The notes under the pieces: model-generated
Database searches by the model: none
Told to the model about the DNA's origin: nothing
The model's input: the letters and a program-made list of their open reading frames with translations, nothing else
Made by a program: the position numbers and the translations under genes
Shown here: in pieces, positions 1-9,271 of the stretch
Position numbering within the stretch: position 1 is the stretch's first letter
How the letters are laid out: each line of letters opens with the position of its first letter
Assembly: GCF_004208415.1 (NCBI RefSeq)
Contig: NZ_CP035758.1
Span: 2,604,001-2,668,000, forward strand
DNA length: 64,000 nt
Direction: 5' to 3'
Origin: Ktedonosporobacter rubrisoli
GTDB taxonomy: Bacteria > Chloroflexota > Ktedonobacteria > Ktedonobacterales > Ktedonobacteraceae

Positions 1-1
1 C

Positions 2-1093
2 GTGTATGCAACCCTCGCTCGTTCTGGCCTGGCCCTTCCTTCCGGCTCATGCCCAACGGTGGGGATTGCCGGCCTGGCTCAAGGAGGTGGCATCGGCTTC
101 CTCGGCCGCAAGTTTGGCCTGACCTGCGATAATATGCTTGCTGCACAGATTGTCCTGGCCGATGGTCGCTTGCTGACCTGTGATGCCAAACACTATCCCG
201 ATCTCTTCTGGGCTTTGCGTGGAGGTGGCGGCGGTAACTTTGGAGTCGTCACTTCGTTCACCTTCCAGGTGCATCAAGTTCCTTCAACATTATCGCTCTT
301 CACTCTTGGCTGGCCCTGGAAACTTGCCCCAACGGTAGTTGATGCCTGGCAGTCCTGGGCTCCGCAGGCGCCGGACGAGCTCGTTTCGAACTGTCAGCTT
401 GCTACAACTGGCGAGAGCAACGAAGATCCACATGTACGGCTCATAGGCCTCTACATTGGCGATAAGGCGTCTCTCAACACCTTACTTGAGCAAGTTACCA
501 CGCGGATTGGCTCAGCGCCTACGGTGAACAAAGTATGGAGCGCTGGCCTGCTCGATGCCATGCTCTATGAGGCCGATTGTAAGAGCCTTGACGAATGCTA
601 TCTCCCTGACCAGCATCCAGGGGGCAAAGTCGAACGTTTGGCTTACAGCGCTAAGTCCGATTTCTTTAACAACCGCCTGTCCAGCGCTGGTATTGAGGCC
701 ATGCTTAAGACCATTGAGCAGAGCCAGCAAGCGCCCACAATTGGAGGCGGTATTGCGCTTGATGCCTATGGAGGAGCCCTTAATCGTGTACCTGCGGATG
801 CTACTGCCTTTGTGCATCGCAAAGCGCTCTTCTGCATCCAATACACGGCAAATTGGAATACAGGTGATCCCGCTTCAGTGGTTGAGGCGAATCTCTCCTG
901 GCTGGCCAATTCCTGGCAACAAATGCGCCCCTATGCTAGCGGCGAAGCCTATCAGAATTACATTGACCCCAAGCTTCCAGATTGGCAGCATGCCTACTAC
1001 GGTTCCAATCTCCCGCGCCTCCAACATATCAAAGCTCTCTACGACCCTACTAACTTCTTCCACTTCGCCCAAAGCATCCCGCCTGCTCCTTAA
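2..1093 (+). CDS. FAD-binding oxidoreductase, berberine-bridge (BBE) type, 5' end cut by window edge
   Basis: This is the C-terminal part of a PCMH-type flavoenzyme that oxidises sugars, alcohols or alkaloid-like compounds with covalently or tightly bound FAD. The visible start matches the middle of the FAD domain: the segment SCPTVGIAGLAQGGGIGFLG followed by GLTCDNMLAAQIVLADGR is characteristic of this family. The end (YDPTNFFHFAQSIP, about residues 345-360) is the typical BBE C-terminal motif. Family members are usually about 450-500 residues, so roughly 100 N-terminal residues, including the usual His/Cys flavin-attachment site, lie upstream of the window. The GTG at position 2 is only the first in-frame codon and not a credible start. 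It converges with the MFS gene on its right. The substrate cannot be told from the sequence. Confidence 0.85.
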   Translation: MYATLARSGLALPSGSCPTVGIAGLAQGGGIGFLGRKFGLTCDNMLAAQIVLADGRLLTCDAKHYPDLFWALRGGGGGNFGVVTSFTFQVHQVPSTLSLFTLGWPWKLAPTVVDAWQSWAPQAPDELVSNCQLATTGESNEDPHVRLIGLYIGDKASLNTLLEQVTTRIGSAPTVNKVWSAGLLDAMLYEADCKSLDECYLPDQHPGGKVERLAYSAKSDFFNNRLSSAGIEAMLKTIEQSQQAPTIGGGIALDAYGGALNRVPADATAFVHRKALFCIQYTANWNTGDPASVVEANLSWLANSWQQMRPYASGEAYQNYIDPKLPDWQHAYYGSNLPRLQHIKALYDPTNFFHFAQSIPPAP

Positions 1094-1119
1094 GCTAATT
1101 GCCTGATCAAAGAGTAGGG

Positions 1120-1157
1120 GAGAAGACACGATCATTAAGTTGAGGTCGTGCCTTCTC
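1120..1157. terminator. Hairpin between convergent genes
   Basis: The arms GAGAAG-A-CACGA and TCGTG-CC-TTCTC pair with a small internal bulge. They sit 27 bases after the oxidoreductase stop and before the convergent MFS gene. A second pair of arms, CGTTTCTTG (1175-1183) and CAAGAAACG (1208-1216), follows. Neither has a long T run, so the terminator role is inferred from position and structure. Confidence 0.4.
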
Positions 1158-1256
1158 GTGGTGTTGGCCCGAAGCGTTTCTTGCACAATGCAAGCCCACA
1201 AGCTGCACAAGAAACGAGGCAGTACTTATGTTTTTAGCTAATCTGTCCTGTATTCC

Positions 1257-2575
1257 TTACTGCGCGGCGGGAGCCGTACGCTGATGGGTTTCACGCATTA
1301 AGGCTACGGAGAGCAAGCTAATCAGCGCCATCCCTATGAGATAGAGCGAGATCGGCCATGATGTATGAGCCAGCGAGAAGAGCGCAGTAGCGATAAATGG
1401 CGTCAGGCCTCCGCCCAGGACAGAGCCCAGTTGATAGCCCAGCGAGATGCCGCTGTAGCGTACGCGTGTTCCAAATAGCTCGCTAAAGAGCGCCGCCTGG
1501 GGCCGTGCATTAGGGCCAGGCCGATCTGTGAGAGACATATCGCCAGGATAACCAGGAGCGGCGAGCGCGTTTCAAAGAGCCAGAAGAAGGGAAAGACGGT
1601 TGCCGCCGTGCAAATGATGCCGGCCATATAAACGGGTTTGCGTCCCCATAGATCGGAGAGCGCGGCCGCGGCAGGAATCGCAAAGAAGAAGAAGGCCGAA
1701 GCGATCAGCGTAGCGTTAAGAATGGTCAGCCTTGGCATTCCTAGCTGCGTAGTGCCGTAGGAGAGCACAAAGGTGGAGAAAAGGTAAAAGCCCGTAACAT
1801 CAGCTAAAAATGCACCGGCCGCCAGGGCAACGTATTTGCCGCTCGTCCGAAATACTTCGATGACCGGCATGTGGGCCTCGGCGTGCCTCTCCTTGACCTG
1901 CATAAAGTCAGGGGTTTCCTGAACTTTCAGGCGAATGACGATGCCTATGATGATCAATAGGAAGCTCAGCAGAAATGGGATACGCCAACCGAAAAGCTCA
2001 AATTGCTGTGGCGTCAAAAACAGAGTCGTTAAGGTGAACATCGCCGTAGCCAGCAATAGCCCGGCGGGGGCTCCGGCCTGCGGCCAGCTACCAAAGAAGC
2101 CGCGCCAGGACTTTGGCGAATGTTCGGTAGCTATCAAAACTGCTCCTCCCCATTCGCCACCCACGGCAAAGCCCTGCACGAAGCGGAGAATGACCAGGAG
2201 GAAAGGCGCCCAGACTCCTATGACCGGATATGTGGGCATTACACCAATCAGAAAGGTTGCGCCGCCCATGAGGAGCAGCGTCAGAACCAGCATCGATTTA
2301 CGCCCGATTCTATCGCCAAAATGTCCAAAGACGATACCACCTATCGGCCTGGCCCCAAAGCCAACCCAGAAGGTGGCAAAGGCCGCCAGCGTCCCGGCGA
2401 GCGGGGAAAAAGTGGGAAAGAAGAGTTTATTGAAGATGAGGGCGGAAGCAGTTCCGTACAGATAGAAATCGTACCATTCGATCATGGTTCCGATCAAACT
2501 GGCGATCGCTACCTGAGTAATAGAGGCCCGTTTTCCGCTGACATTTTCTTCAAGTTTACCAGCAATCTCGTCCAT
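1257..2575 (-). pseudogene. MHS-family MFS transporter (metabolite:H+ symporter), one-base frameshift
   Basis: The N-terminal part (start at 2575, behind an AGGAGAG ribosome binding site) has the MHS hallmarks GTMIEWYDFYLYG and the MFS loop motif GHFGDRIGRK, and about ten membrane segments. The frame breaks at a GGGG run at 1499-1502 (CCCC on the coding strand). Upstream of it the protein reads LSQIGLALMHGP; the expected continuation PQAALFSELFGTRVRYSG lies in the neighbouring frame and runs to 1257, giving the last membrane segments. Adding one base in the run restores a full protein of about 438 residues, normal for the family. MHS carriers import organic acids such as 2-oxoglutarate, shikimate, dicarboxylates or aromatic acids. 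It is the last gene of the leftward catabolic operon, so an aromatic acid or oxo-acid is a reasonable guess. A sequencing error in the homopolymer is possible. Confidence 0.8.
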
Positions 2576-2925
2576 GCTTCTCTCCTGTCTTCTATGAACT
2601 CAGTTTCGGCAGAATGCTCTTTTTGTGCTCCAGGGCCCAAAAACATCTTTCCGCCGATGTCGTAACAGGTCAGTTGCCATACTGGGATTGCCCGAACGGA
2701 CGCATCCGTCCCCTATATACAGTATACGAGTGGAGAATATGCTATTGCTTATCCATCGCCGGGACGATAGGGAAGAGAAAAAGGCTAGCCTGAGCGAAAG
2801 CTTGCTCGTAAATTCGACTCCTGGTTTGCATTTTCTGGAAGCCAGAATAAGCGCTGAGCAAGCGACCGGTAAGTTCCTGGCGAGAGCTCAGGTCATCATA
2901 AGGCCTGAGCTCCCCGGCCATAAAC
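2576..2925. other. 350-bp gap without a convincing gene
   Basis: This gap lies between the stop of the benzoylformate decarboxylase gene and the start of the MFS gene, both leftward. Reading frames here have no family resemblance and partly overlap the decarboxylase end. The gap is long enough to hold a separate promoter for the transporter, but no good -35/-10 pair was found. Confidence 0.4.
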
Positions 2926-4524
2926 TCAGTAAAGCTGAGGCACGGCCGGATCGACAAGGACGTTGAGGAGGACGGGTCCTTTCCGCTTGAAAGAGTCTGT
3001 TAGCGCTTCGGCTAACTCCTCAGCCTTCTCTACCCGGCAAGCCATACAGCCATAGCCGCGGGCGATGGACTCAAAGTCAATGCCTGGCAGATCGACGCCG
3101 GGTAGCCCGGGCGTATCAAGCATCTTGCTGAATGATTTCAGGGCCGCGTACTCCTGATTGTTGAATATCACAAAGCTGATGGGCAATTGGTGTTGCGCCG
3201 CAGTCCAGAGAGCCTGCACCGAATACATGCTCGATCCATCACCAAGCAGGCAGATAATGTGCCGTCCCGGATTGGCGAGGGCAATGCCGACAGAGGCCGG
3301 TAGGCTATAGCCCAGACCGCCGCTGGCTGCTGTATAGAAGCTATCAGGTTTGCGGATCGGCAGATAGTCATGCAGGGCATTGCGGTGGGAAGGAGCTTCT
3401 TCGACAATGATGGCATCCTGAGGCATGATCTGTGAGACCGTATGCATAACAAACTCGCCGGACATAGGGTGCGTGGCCGGCGGCACAGCTAAATGCCGGG
3501 CTTGAGGAGCCGGGCGGGCCGAGCTCATTACCAGCTCAAGCAGTTGCTCCACTCCCAACTTTAGGGTCGTAAGCAGGCTGCTGCCCACTACCGACCAGGA
3601 AGCGGCTTGCGGATCGTCGATCAATTGAAAGACTTCCACGCCCTCTGGGGCAAAGGGGCCTTCTGTATGCACATGGTAGGTGAAGATAGGCGCGCCGAGC
3701 ACCACAACTACATCATAGTCGGCGAGCTTCTGCTCTATGAGCTGTCGGACCGGGGGCAAGAAGCCCACGAAGAGCTGATGATCTTCGGGGAAGCTGGCCC
3801 GGTGAGACATTGGGCTGGCCCACACAGCGGCCCGCGTGCGTTCCGCCAGGGTTACAACCGCATCCCAAGCTCCATCGCGATCTACGCTTGGACCAACAAT
3901 CAAAGCCGGATGCTGGCTGCGGTTAAGTGCATCAGCGACGTGTTGTAGGGCGAGCGGATCGGGGGCAAACTCAGTACTTACCTGACGTGGCGTGACCGGC
4001 TCGGCCTCGCGCTCCCAATCGTCGGCAGGAATAGAGACAAAAGTCGGGCCGCAGGGCTTTTGCATGGCCAGATAATAAGCTCGCGCAATCGCCGCGGGAA
4101 CATCCTGAGCGCGCGCTGGCTCGCAACTCCATTTTACATAAGGTCGCGGAAATTCGGGAGCATCGCTGGCCCACAGGTAGGGCTCGGTCAGCAGCATCGC
4201 CCGCGTTTGCTGTCCCGCAGTAATCACCAGCGGCGTTTGATTGCGGTAGGCGCTAAAAACGCTGCCCAATCCATGGCCCAGACCGATAGCAGAATGCAGA
4301 TTGACAAAGGCAGCATTGCGCGTGGCATGCGCATAGCCATCGGCCATTGCCACCACCGAAGACTCCTGCAGAGCAAGGATATAGCGAAAATCGGCGGGCC
4401 AATGCTTGAAAAGCGGCAGCTCCGTCGAGCCCGGATTGCCGAAGATAGTGGTCATGCCAAATGAACGCAGCAGCGCCAGCGTTGCATCTCTTACGGTATA
4501 TGGAGGCTTGCTAGGCAAACTCAT
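2926..4524 (-). CDS. mdlC: Benzoylformate decarboxylase (thiamine diphosphate enzyme)
   Basis: This enzyme decarboxylates phenylglyoxylate (benzoylformate) to benzaldehyde, the third step of mandelate catabolism. At 532 residues it is close to the 528 of the Pseudomonas enzyme. The three domains of ThDP decarboxylases are present: Pyr domain with GNPGSTELPLF (Ser33), the ThDP-activating Glu54 in ALQESSVVAMADGYA, and NAAFVNLHSAIG (His77); a middle domain with VLGAPIFTYH, whose His corresponds to the second active-site His; and a PP domain with the GDGSSMYSVQALW...NN metal-ThDP motif. The conserved Ser and two His residues argue for benzoylformate decarboxylase over acetolactate synthase-type enzymes, though a related branched 2-oxo-acid substrate remains possible. 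It starts 32 bases after the aldolase gene in the same operon. Confidence 0.85.
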   Translation of the reverse strand: MSLPSKPPYTVRDATLALLRSFGMTTIFGNPGSTELPLFKHWPADFRYILALQESSVVAMADGYAHATRNAAFVNLHSAIGLGHGLGSVFSAYRNQTPLVITAGQQTRAMLLTEPYLWASDAPEFPRPYVKWSCEPARAQDVPAAIARAYYLAMQKPCGPTFVSIPADDWEREAEPVTPRQVSTEFAPDPLALQHVADALNRSQHPALIVGPSVDRDGAWDAVVTLAERTRAAVWASPMSHRASFPEDHQLFVGFLPPVRQLIEQKLADYDVVVVLGAPIFTYHVHTEGPFAPEGVEVFQLIDDPQAASWSVVGSSLLTTLKLGVEQLLELVMSSARPAPQARHLAVPPATHPMSGEFVMHTVSQIMPQDAIIVEEAPSHRNALHDYLPIRKPDSFYTAASGGLGYSLPASVGIALANPGRHIICLLGDGSSMYSVQALWTAAQHQLPISFVIFNNQEYAALKSFSKMLDTPGLPGVDLPGIDFESIARGYGCMACRVEKAEELAEALTDSFKRKGPVLLNVLVDPAVPQLY

Positions 4525-4556
4525 TGCTTTTCGATCCTTTCTGCTCCTGTCCCTCT

Positions 4557-5567
4557 CTAAGTGGGGAGAGACCCACGAGCCAGTTCAAGCGCTACATCGA
4601 GAATCCAGTCTTCCTGTCCGGCTACGGCCTGGCGGCGGCCCAGCTCGGTAAGAATAATCCGTGGATCGATGCCGTAGCGCTCCCCGGCTCGTTGGGCATG
4701 CAATAAAAAGGTGGAGTAGACCCCGGCGTAGCCAATGGTGATAGCATCGCGGCTGGGTAGCGGCTGATAGGGCATCATTGGCGCAATCACATATTCTGCG
4801 GCATCCATGAGCTTATAGATGTTGAGCCCCGGATTAAGACTCATCTTGTCAAGGACCGCAGCCAATAATTCAGTGGGAGCATTGCCCGCACCAGCGCCCA
4901 GGCCGCGTAAGCAGCCATCGAGCTGATCGGCTCCGGCCTCCAGGGCCGCCAGGCTATTGCCTATTGCCACACCAAGATTATTGTGTGCATGGAAGCCTAC
5001 CTCAATGCCCAGCGCCTCCTTGAGAGCCTTAACCCTCTCGTGGGCATCTTTGGGCAACATTGCCCCGGCCGAATCTACAACGTAGACGCAATCGGCTCCC
5101 GCAGCCTCCATAATCCTCGCCTGCTGCACCAGGAGCTCTGGTGAGCGCATATGCGCCATCATAAGAAACCCGACAGCCTCCATTCCAAGCTTCTTGGCAA
5201 ACTCGAAATGTTCCTGAGAAATATCGGCCTCAGTGCATTGCGTCGCGATGCGCACAATCTGGGCCCCGCATTCCTGCGCTTGCTCAAGTTCTTTGAGCGT
5301 CCCGATGCCTGGAATGAGCAGGACCGCGATTCTTGCCTGGCGACACACGACTCTAGCCGCCGCAATCAACTCCATTTCAGAAGTAGCAGAGAAACCATAT
5401 TGAAGCGAAGAGCCGGCCAAACCATCACCATGCGTTACCTCAATTACCGGCACTCCTGCCTCATCGAGCGCCAGGGCCACAGCCTGAACTTGCGTGCTGC
5501 TGAACTGGTGGCGCATAGGATGCGATCCATCGCGTAGACTGGTATCGGTGATGCGTGGTGCCTTCAT
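4557..5567 (-). CDS. 4-hydroxy-2-oxovalerate aldolase
   Basis: This class II pyruvate aldolase of the DmpG/MhpE/HsaF family cleaves 4-hydroxy-2-oxopentanoate (or the hexanoate) to pyruvate and acetaldehyde (or propanal). The protein has 336 residues (family about 340). The N-terminal motif [18 protein letters not shown] carries the metal-binding Asp and catalytic Arg, and [20 protein letters not shown] with [17 protein letters not shown] is the HMGL-like metal site and C-terminal signature. The C-terminal part is the communication domain that contacts the dehydrogenase and channels the aldehyde. The start overlaps the stop of the dehydrogenase gene by four bases (ATGA), as in other meta-cleavage operons, which agrees with a co-translated aldolase-dehydrogenase complex. 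Confidence 0.93.
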   Translation of the reverse strand: MKAPRITDTSLRDGSHPMRHQFSSTQVQAVALALDEAGVPVIEVTHGDGLAGSSLQYGFSATSEMELIAAARVVCRQARIAVLLIPGIGTLKELEQAQECGAQIVRIATQCTEADISQEHFEFAKKLGMEAVGFLMMAHMRSPELLVQQARIMEAAGADCVYVVDSAGAMLPKDAHERVKALKEALGIEVGFHAHNNLGVAIGNSLAALEAGADQLDGCLRGLGAGAGNAPTELLAAVLDKMSLNPGLNIYKLMDAAEYVIAPMMPYQPLPSRDAITIGYAGVYSTFLLHAQRAGERYGIDPRIILTELGRRQAVAGQEDWILDVALELARGSLPT

Positions 5568-6499
5568 GCTTCTACCTCCTGCTGCATGCCAAGCAAGCGT
5601 TGCGCAAACATCTCGCCGACGCGACGAGCCGAAGCTGTCATGATATCAAGGTTGCCCGCGTGCCGTGGTAAATAATCGCCGGCTCCCTCAACTTCAAGTA
5701 GCATAGTTAAGACTTGACGTCTGCCCCAGGGCGTGTCCAGCGTATCAACCACTGGTCGATTCTTGAGATGGTAGCCTGGCACATAGGTTTGAACCCTGGC
5801 TACCATCTGCTCGACAGCTTCTATAGCCGTGTCTTCAGCGAAATCTCCTTCCGGAATGGCATAGACTGTGTTGCGCATCATAATTGGTGGATCGGCAGGA
5901 TTGAGAATGATAATCGCCTTGCCCCGTTTGGCCTTGCCGATAACCTCCAGCGATCTGGCTGTCGTCTCGGTAAACTCGTCGATGTTCTGGCGTGTGCCGG
6001 GGCCTGCCGAGAGACTGGCAACCGTGCTGACCATTTCGGCGTAGAGCAAGGGCATAACGCTGCTGAGCGCGTAGACCAGCGGAACTGTAGCCTGACCGCC
6101 GCAGGTAACCATATTCACGTTACGCTTATCCAGATGTTCCTCAAGGTTGGCCGGGGGCACGACGTAGGGACCACGGGCTGCTGGCGTCAGATCGATTGCG
6201 ATCTTTGCGGCCTCCTGCAGAGCCTTTGCATGCCGAACGTGAGCCCTGGCACTGGTAGCATCAAAGACTATCTTGATTTCGGGATCATCAATTACGGCCT
6301 GAATACCCTCAGTGCTGGTACGTAGGCCTAGCGCGCGAGCACGCGCCAGCCCATCGGAGTTTGGATCAATGCCTGTCAAGAGTACCAATTCCATGTGTCC
6401 TGGTTGCTTGAGAAGCTTGTACATCAGATCGCTACCGATATTGCCGGAGCCAATGATAGCAACCTTCACTTTGCTACTGACCGGATGCTTCACTTCCAT
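5564..6499 (-). CDS. Acetaldehyde dehydrogenase (acylating)
   Basis: This DmpF/MhpF/HsaG-type enzyme oxidises acetaldehyde or propanal, delivered from the aldolase, to acyl-CoA with NAD+ and CoA. I chose the ATG at 6499 because [20 protein letters not shown] gives the usual N-terminus and a length of 311 residues. AAGAAGGGTGAG lies just upstream as a ribosome binding site; the longer frame to 6610 adds residues with no family match. The Rossmann motif [17 protein letters not shown] is at residues 12-28 and the catalytic Cys is in [14 protein letters not shown]. It is the first gene of the leftward operon with aldolase, benzoylformate decarboxylase and transporter, and diverges from the ABC importer operon. 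Confidence 0.93.
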   Translation of the reverse strand: MEVKHPVSSKVKVAIIGSGNIGSDLMYKLLKQPGHMELVLLTGIDPNSDGLARARALGLRTSTEGIQAVIDDPEIKIVFDATSARAHVRHAKALQEAAKIAIDLTPAARGPYVVPPANLEEHLDKRNVNMVTCGGQATVPLVYALSSVMPLLYAEMVSTVASLSAGPGTRQNIDEFTETTARSLEVIGKAKRGKAIIILNPADPPIMMRNTVYAIPEGDFAEDTAIEAVEQMVARVQTYVPGYHLKNRPVVDTLDTPWGRRQVLTMLLEVEGAGDYLPRHAGNLDIMTASARRVGEMFAQRLLGMQQEVEA

Positions 6500-6547
6500 G
6501 GTTTTCTCACCCTTCTTAAAGAGTATACACGAGCAGGCGGCAGCTAC

Positions 6548-6559
6548 AGTTTGCAAACT
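6548..6559. promoter_or_regulatory. Perfect palindrome in the divergent promoter region, candidate operator
   Basis: AGTTTGCAAACT is a perfect 12-base palindrome in the 261-base region between the divergent catabolic operons. A TATACT-like -10 for the leftward operon lies at 6522-6527, which would place the palindrome near its -35/-40 position, where an activator would bind. The binding protein is unknown; the IclR regulator at 14.3 kb is one candidate. Confidence 0.4.
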
Positions 6560-6641
6560 TTCTGATTTGCTGTTGTTTTTGAGTATATGTGGCCTTCTTC
6601 TCAGAGACAAGTGCCTTGTTCGAGAATGCCGAACAGGAGAA

Positions 6642-6670
6642 TTGACAGCGATTTATATTGCATGTTATAA
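6642..6670 (+). promoter_or_regulatory. Housekeeping-type promoter for the ABC importer operon
   Basis: TTGACA (6642-6647) and TTATAA (6665-6670) are separated by 17 bases, a near-perfect SigA/sigma-70 promoter. It lies about 90 bases upstream of the permease start at 6761 and points to it. Confidence 0.7.
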
Positions 6671-6760
6671 ACCTCAAAAGGTTCTTGAGCCAATGGGCAG
6701 GAATGGCGTATGAAAAAGGTTCCAGCAACTCCCTGCTAGGAGTACGAGAAGGGACAAATC

Positions 6761-7918
6761 ATGGCAGAAACACAAGAATCTCATGAGTCATACCCCCAAG
6801 AGTCCGCGGATGTATCATCCGTTTCTGCAGCCCACAATTCCCAGAGGGCAACGTTAGCCGGATCAGATGAAGCCCTCCTACGTAATGGAACATATGGCAG
6901 CGCTCGTTTGCCTGAAGCCAGGAGCGAGAAAGGAGCCTTCCCGACTCTGCGTACTTCCCTGCGGGTAGTTGCTGCGCAGGACTACATCGGTGTGCTTATT
7001 GCGACTGTGGCCCTCGTGCTGGGTATAGGCGTGATCCACCCGGAATTTCTGGCTGTAGGTCAACTGCTAGATATTCTCAATCAAGCCACCTTTGTAGCTG
7101 TGCTGGCCTGCGGCATGGCTTTCATGCTGGCCATGCGCGAACTTGACTTATCGGTTGGCTCAATCTATGGGCTCACCTCGCTGTGTGCGGCTATGCTTAT
7201 GCATGCAGGGATGCCCTCCTGGCTCGGTGCGCTTGGTGGGCTGATGATTGGGGCGCTGCTTGGATTGATCAATGGTCTTGTCATTCAATGGTTCCGGCTG
7301 CCTTCAATCGTCGCAACCCTTGCCACAATGTCTATCTTTCGTGGGCTCATCTTTGCCTTGAGCGACGGCAAGCAAGTGATTGGCCTGAGCCTGACAGACC
7401 CGTTTGCAGAACTTATTGGCGCCCATTTTCTTGGTATTCCTACAAATGTCTGGGTAATGATTTTAGTTGTGGCGATCCTCAGTATTGTATTGCGAATGAC
7501 ACCTTTCGGCTATCGTGTTCGCTCTATCGGCTCCAATCCCGACGCGGCCATCTTCAGCGGCTTGCCTGTTCTTTCGATTCAATTGCTTGTCTTCATCCTT
7601 ATGGGAGCCCTGGGAGGGCTGGCAGGAATCCTCTCGCTCGGCTATTTTGGCTCGTCCGATCCTAATCTAGGGACCGGCTACGAACTGCTGGCGATCGCTG
7701 CGGCAGTAATTGGAGGCACTTCGTTGCATGGTGGCAAGGCAACCCTGATTGGGGCCGCCCTTGGCGCGATCCTGCTTGGTATTGTGAGTAGCGGCCTGGC
7801 TTATTTCAACGTTCCCATCAATTGGACCGCCTTTGCGACCGGCGCTGTAATCTTACTGGCGGTTTCGCTTGATAGCCTGTTGCGCTGGGGCCGAACGAGG
7901 CGCACCACCAATTTGTGA
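6761..7918 (+). CDS. CUT2-type (ribose/xylose-like) ABC transporter permease
   Basis: This membrane subunit belongs to a carbohydrate-uptake-2 ABC importer of the RbsC family. It has 385 residues. The first about 75 are hydrophilic and low in complexity, which is longer than usual for RbsC (about 320). About eight to ten membrane segments follow, with the family signatures MRELDLSVGSIYGLTSLCAA, NGLVIQWFRLPSIVATLATM and FGYRVRSIGSNPDAAIFSGL. The start has a GAAGGG ribosome binding site. It is followed by the binding protein and then the ATPase gene, an order different from E. coli rbs. The neighbours degrade aromatics rather than sugars, so the substrate may not be a sugar. Confidence 0.88.
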   Translation: MAETQESHESYPQESADVSSVSAAHNSQRATLAGSDEALLRNGTYGSARLPEARSEKGAFPTLRTSLRVVAAQDYIGVLIATVALVLGIGVIHPEFLAVGQLLDILNQATFVAVLACGMAFMLAMRELDLSVGSIYGLTSLCAAMLMHAGMPSWLGALGGLMIGALLGLINGLVIQWFRLPSIVATLATMSIFRGLIFALSDGKQVIGLSLTDPFAELIGAHFLGIPTNVWVMILVVAILSIVLRMTPFGYRVRSIGSNPDAAIFSGLPVLSIQLLVFILMGALGGLAGILSLGYFGSSDPNLGTGYELLAIAAAVIGGTSLHGGKATLIGAALGAILLGIVSSGLAYFNVPINWTAFATGAVILLAVSLDSLLRWGRTRRTTNL

Positions 7919-8014
7919 TTCATCCTGCATGTCCTGAAGCGAAGAAGAGGCGACACCGCCGCGAGGCCGGTGCATGAACATGGGTAGTAAAAGCATCTTC
8001 CACAGGAGGAACCT

Positions 8015-9121
8015 ATGCGGCCGAAACATATGCGACCCGGACTACTTACGGCTTTATGCAGCACTATGATGATATTCTCACTCTTAATTCTGGCGGCTTG
8101 TAGCGGTGGCGCGACGTCTACTCCTGGTACCGGTTCTACCTCGGGAGGTAAAAATCCTGCCGATATCCATCTTGGTTTCGTGACCGAGACAAGTAGCTTG
8201 AATTTTGCCTCTGAGATGGCGGCCGGGGCGCAGTACGCAGCGAATCAGTATCATGTGAAGGCACAGATTGTTGCGCCCCCCAATATCGATGATCAGGCCG
8301 CAGTGAAGCTCTTCCAGGATCTCACAAGAACCTCACGCGATGGTATTGCCGTCGAGACGCTTGCCCCTGATCTCTTCGCACGTCCCGAGGCTGACGCTGT
8401 GCGCGCCGGCATTCCCATTATTGCCGTGGATACGGTTCCGGTAGCTGGCACGAATATCACAACCTATGTCGGCAATGATAATGTTGGAGCCGGGGCCATG
8501 CTTGCTGATGCCGCGATTCAGCGCCTGCCCAAGGATGCTAAAGGGAGCGTAATTATTGGCATTGATACGCCCGGCGTGCCGGTTCTTGTCTATCGCTCGG
8601 ATGGTATGAAGCAGGCCTTCAAACAGGCACGCCCCGATCTGCAGGTTCTTGGTCCCTTCGATTCAAAGCAGGAGCCGCAGCAGAACTTTGATGCCTGGAA
8701 CAATCTGATCAAAGCCCATCCCGACGCTGTGGCCTATCTGGGTGTAGGAGATGCCGATAATGCTTCGTTGGCACGCCTTAAGCAAGCCAATCATGGCAAA
8801 TATCTCACGGCAGCCTTTGATCTCAATCCGGTCGGCTTGCAGGCTGTGGCTAATGGGGTGAACTATGCCATCCTCGATCCTGAACATTTCTTGAAGGGCT
8901 ATGTTGCTATGCGTTTGCTGATCGAGCATGCCTTGCAGGGAAAGGCTATTCCGACCGGGTGGTGGAATACTGGCTCATTGCTCATCACGCAGGATAATGT
9001 CCAGGATATCATCAAGCGTCAGCAGTCGCTCGACACAAAGGGCAAATTCTACCAGCCAATCATTGATAAGCAATTTGCCAATCCGTCAGCCCAGATCAAG
9101 CCCCTGGATCAGGCCAAGTAG
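8015..9121 (+). CDS. Substrate-binding lipoprotein of the CUT2 ABC importer
   Basis: This is a periplasmic-binding-protein-like domain of the RbsB class (peripla_BP_4). The N-terminus is a lipoprotein signal: a short positive stretch, a hydrophobic core and the lipobox LAAC with Cys at about residue 29. A Ser/Thr/Gly-rich linker tethers the protein to the outer face of the membrane. The fold is seen in HLGFVTETSSLNFASEMAAG, the mid-protein YVGNDNVGAGAMLADAA, which is typical of sugar-binding members, and VAYLGVGDADNASLARL. It has 368 residues. AGGAGG precedes the start. It lies between the permease and ATPase genes and should deliver the substrate that defines the pathway. Confidence 0.88.
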   Translation: MRPKHMRPGLLTALCSTMMIFSLLILAACSGGATSTPGTGSTSGGKNPADIHLGFVTETSSLNFASEMAAGAQYAANQYHVKAQIVAPPNIDDQAAVKLFQDLTRTSRDGIAVETLAPDLFARPEADAVRAGIPIIAVDTVPVAGTNITTYVGNDNVGAGAMLADAAIQRLPKDAKGSVIIGIDTPGVPVLVYRSDGMKQAFKQARPDLQVLGPFDSKQEPQQNFDAWNNLIKAHPDAVAYLGVGDADNASLARLKQANHGKYLTAAFDLNPVGLQAVANGVNYAILDPEHFLKGYVAMRLLIEHALQGKAIPTGWWNTGSLLITQDNVQDIIKRQQSLDTKGKFYQPIIDKQFANPSAQIKPLDQAK

Positions 9122-9180
9122 GGAAGCGTGCTAATGGGACATGTTGCGGGGCTTCAAATCCTGATGGACTGCGGGGTCCC

Positions 9181-9203
9181 ACATCTGGACCTTTAACAGA
9201 TGT
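9181..9203 (+). other. Small hairpin between binding-protein and ATPase genes
   Basis: ACATCTG (9181-9187) pairs with CAGATGT (9197-9203) across a 9-base loop in the 150-base gap. There is no T run. Such structures often set unequal expression of binding protein and ATPase in ABC operons, but this role is inferred. Confidence 0.3.
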
Positions 9204-9271
9204 ATTGCCAGTGGCTTAGAGGGCAGCGTTAGCATAACCGATGCGGGCAGCATTTCCAGAAAGGGCAATTT

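Noticed and set aside
555..1106. Long overlapping frame on the plus strand inside the FAD oxidoreductase
   Set aside because: It is a shifted frame of a well-conserved gene, with no family resemblance.
2120..2665. Plus-strand frame of 181 codons opposite the MFS gene
   Set aside because: It is antisense to a recognisable transporter; low-complexity charged sequence without motifs.
6500..6610. N-terminal extension of the acetaldehyde dehydrogenase
   Set aside because: The extra 37 residues do not match the family, and a ribosome binding site lies before the internal ATG.
9150..9165. tRNA-like T-arm sequence (GCTTCAAATCC)
   Set aside because: No acceptor, D or anticodon stem can be built around it.
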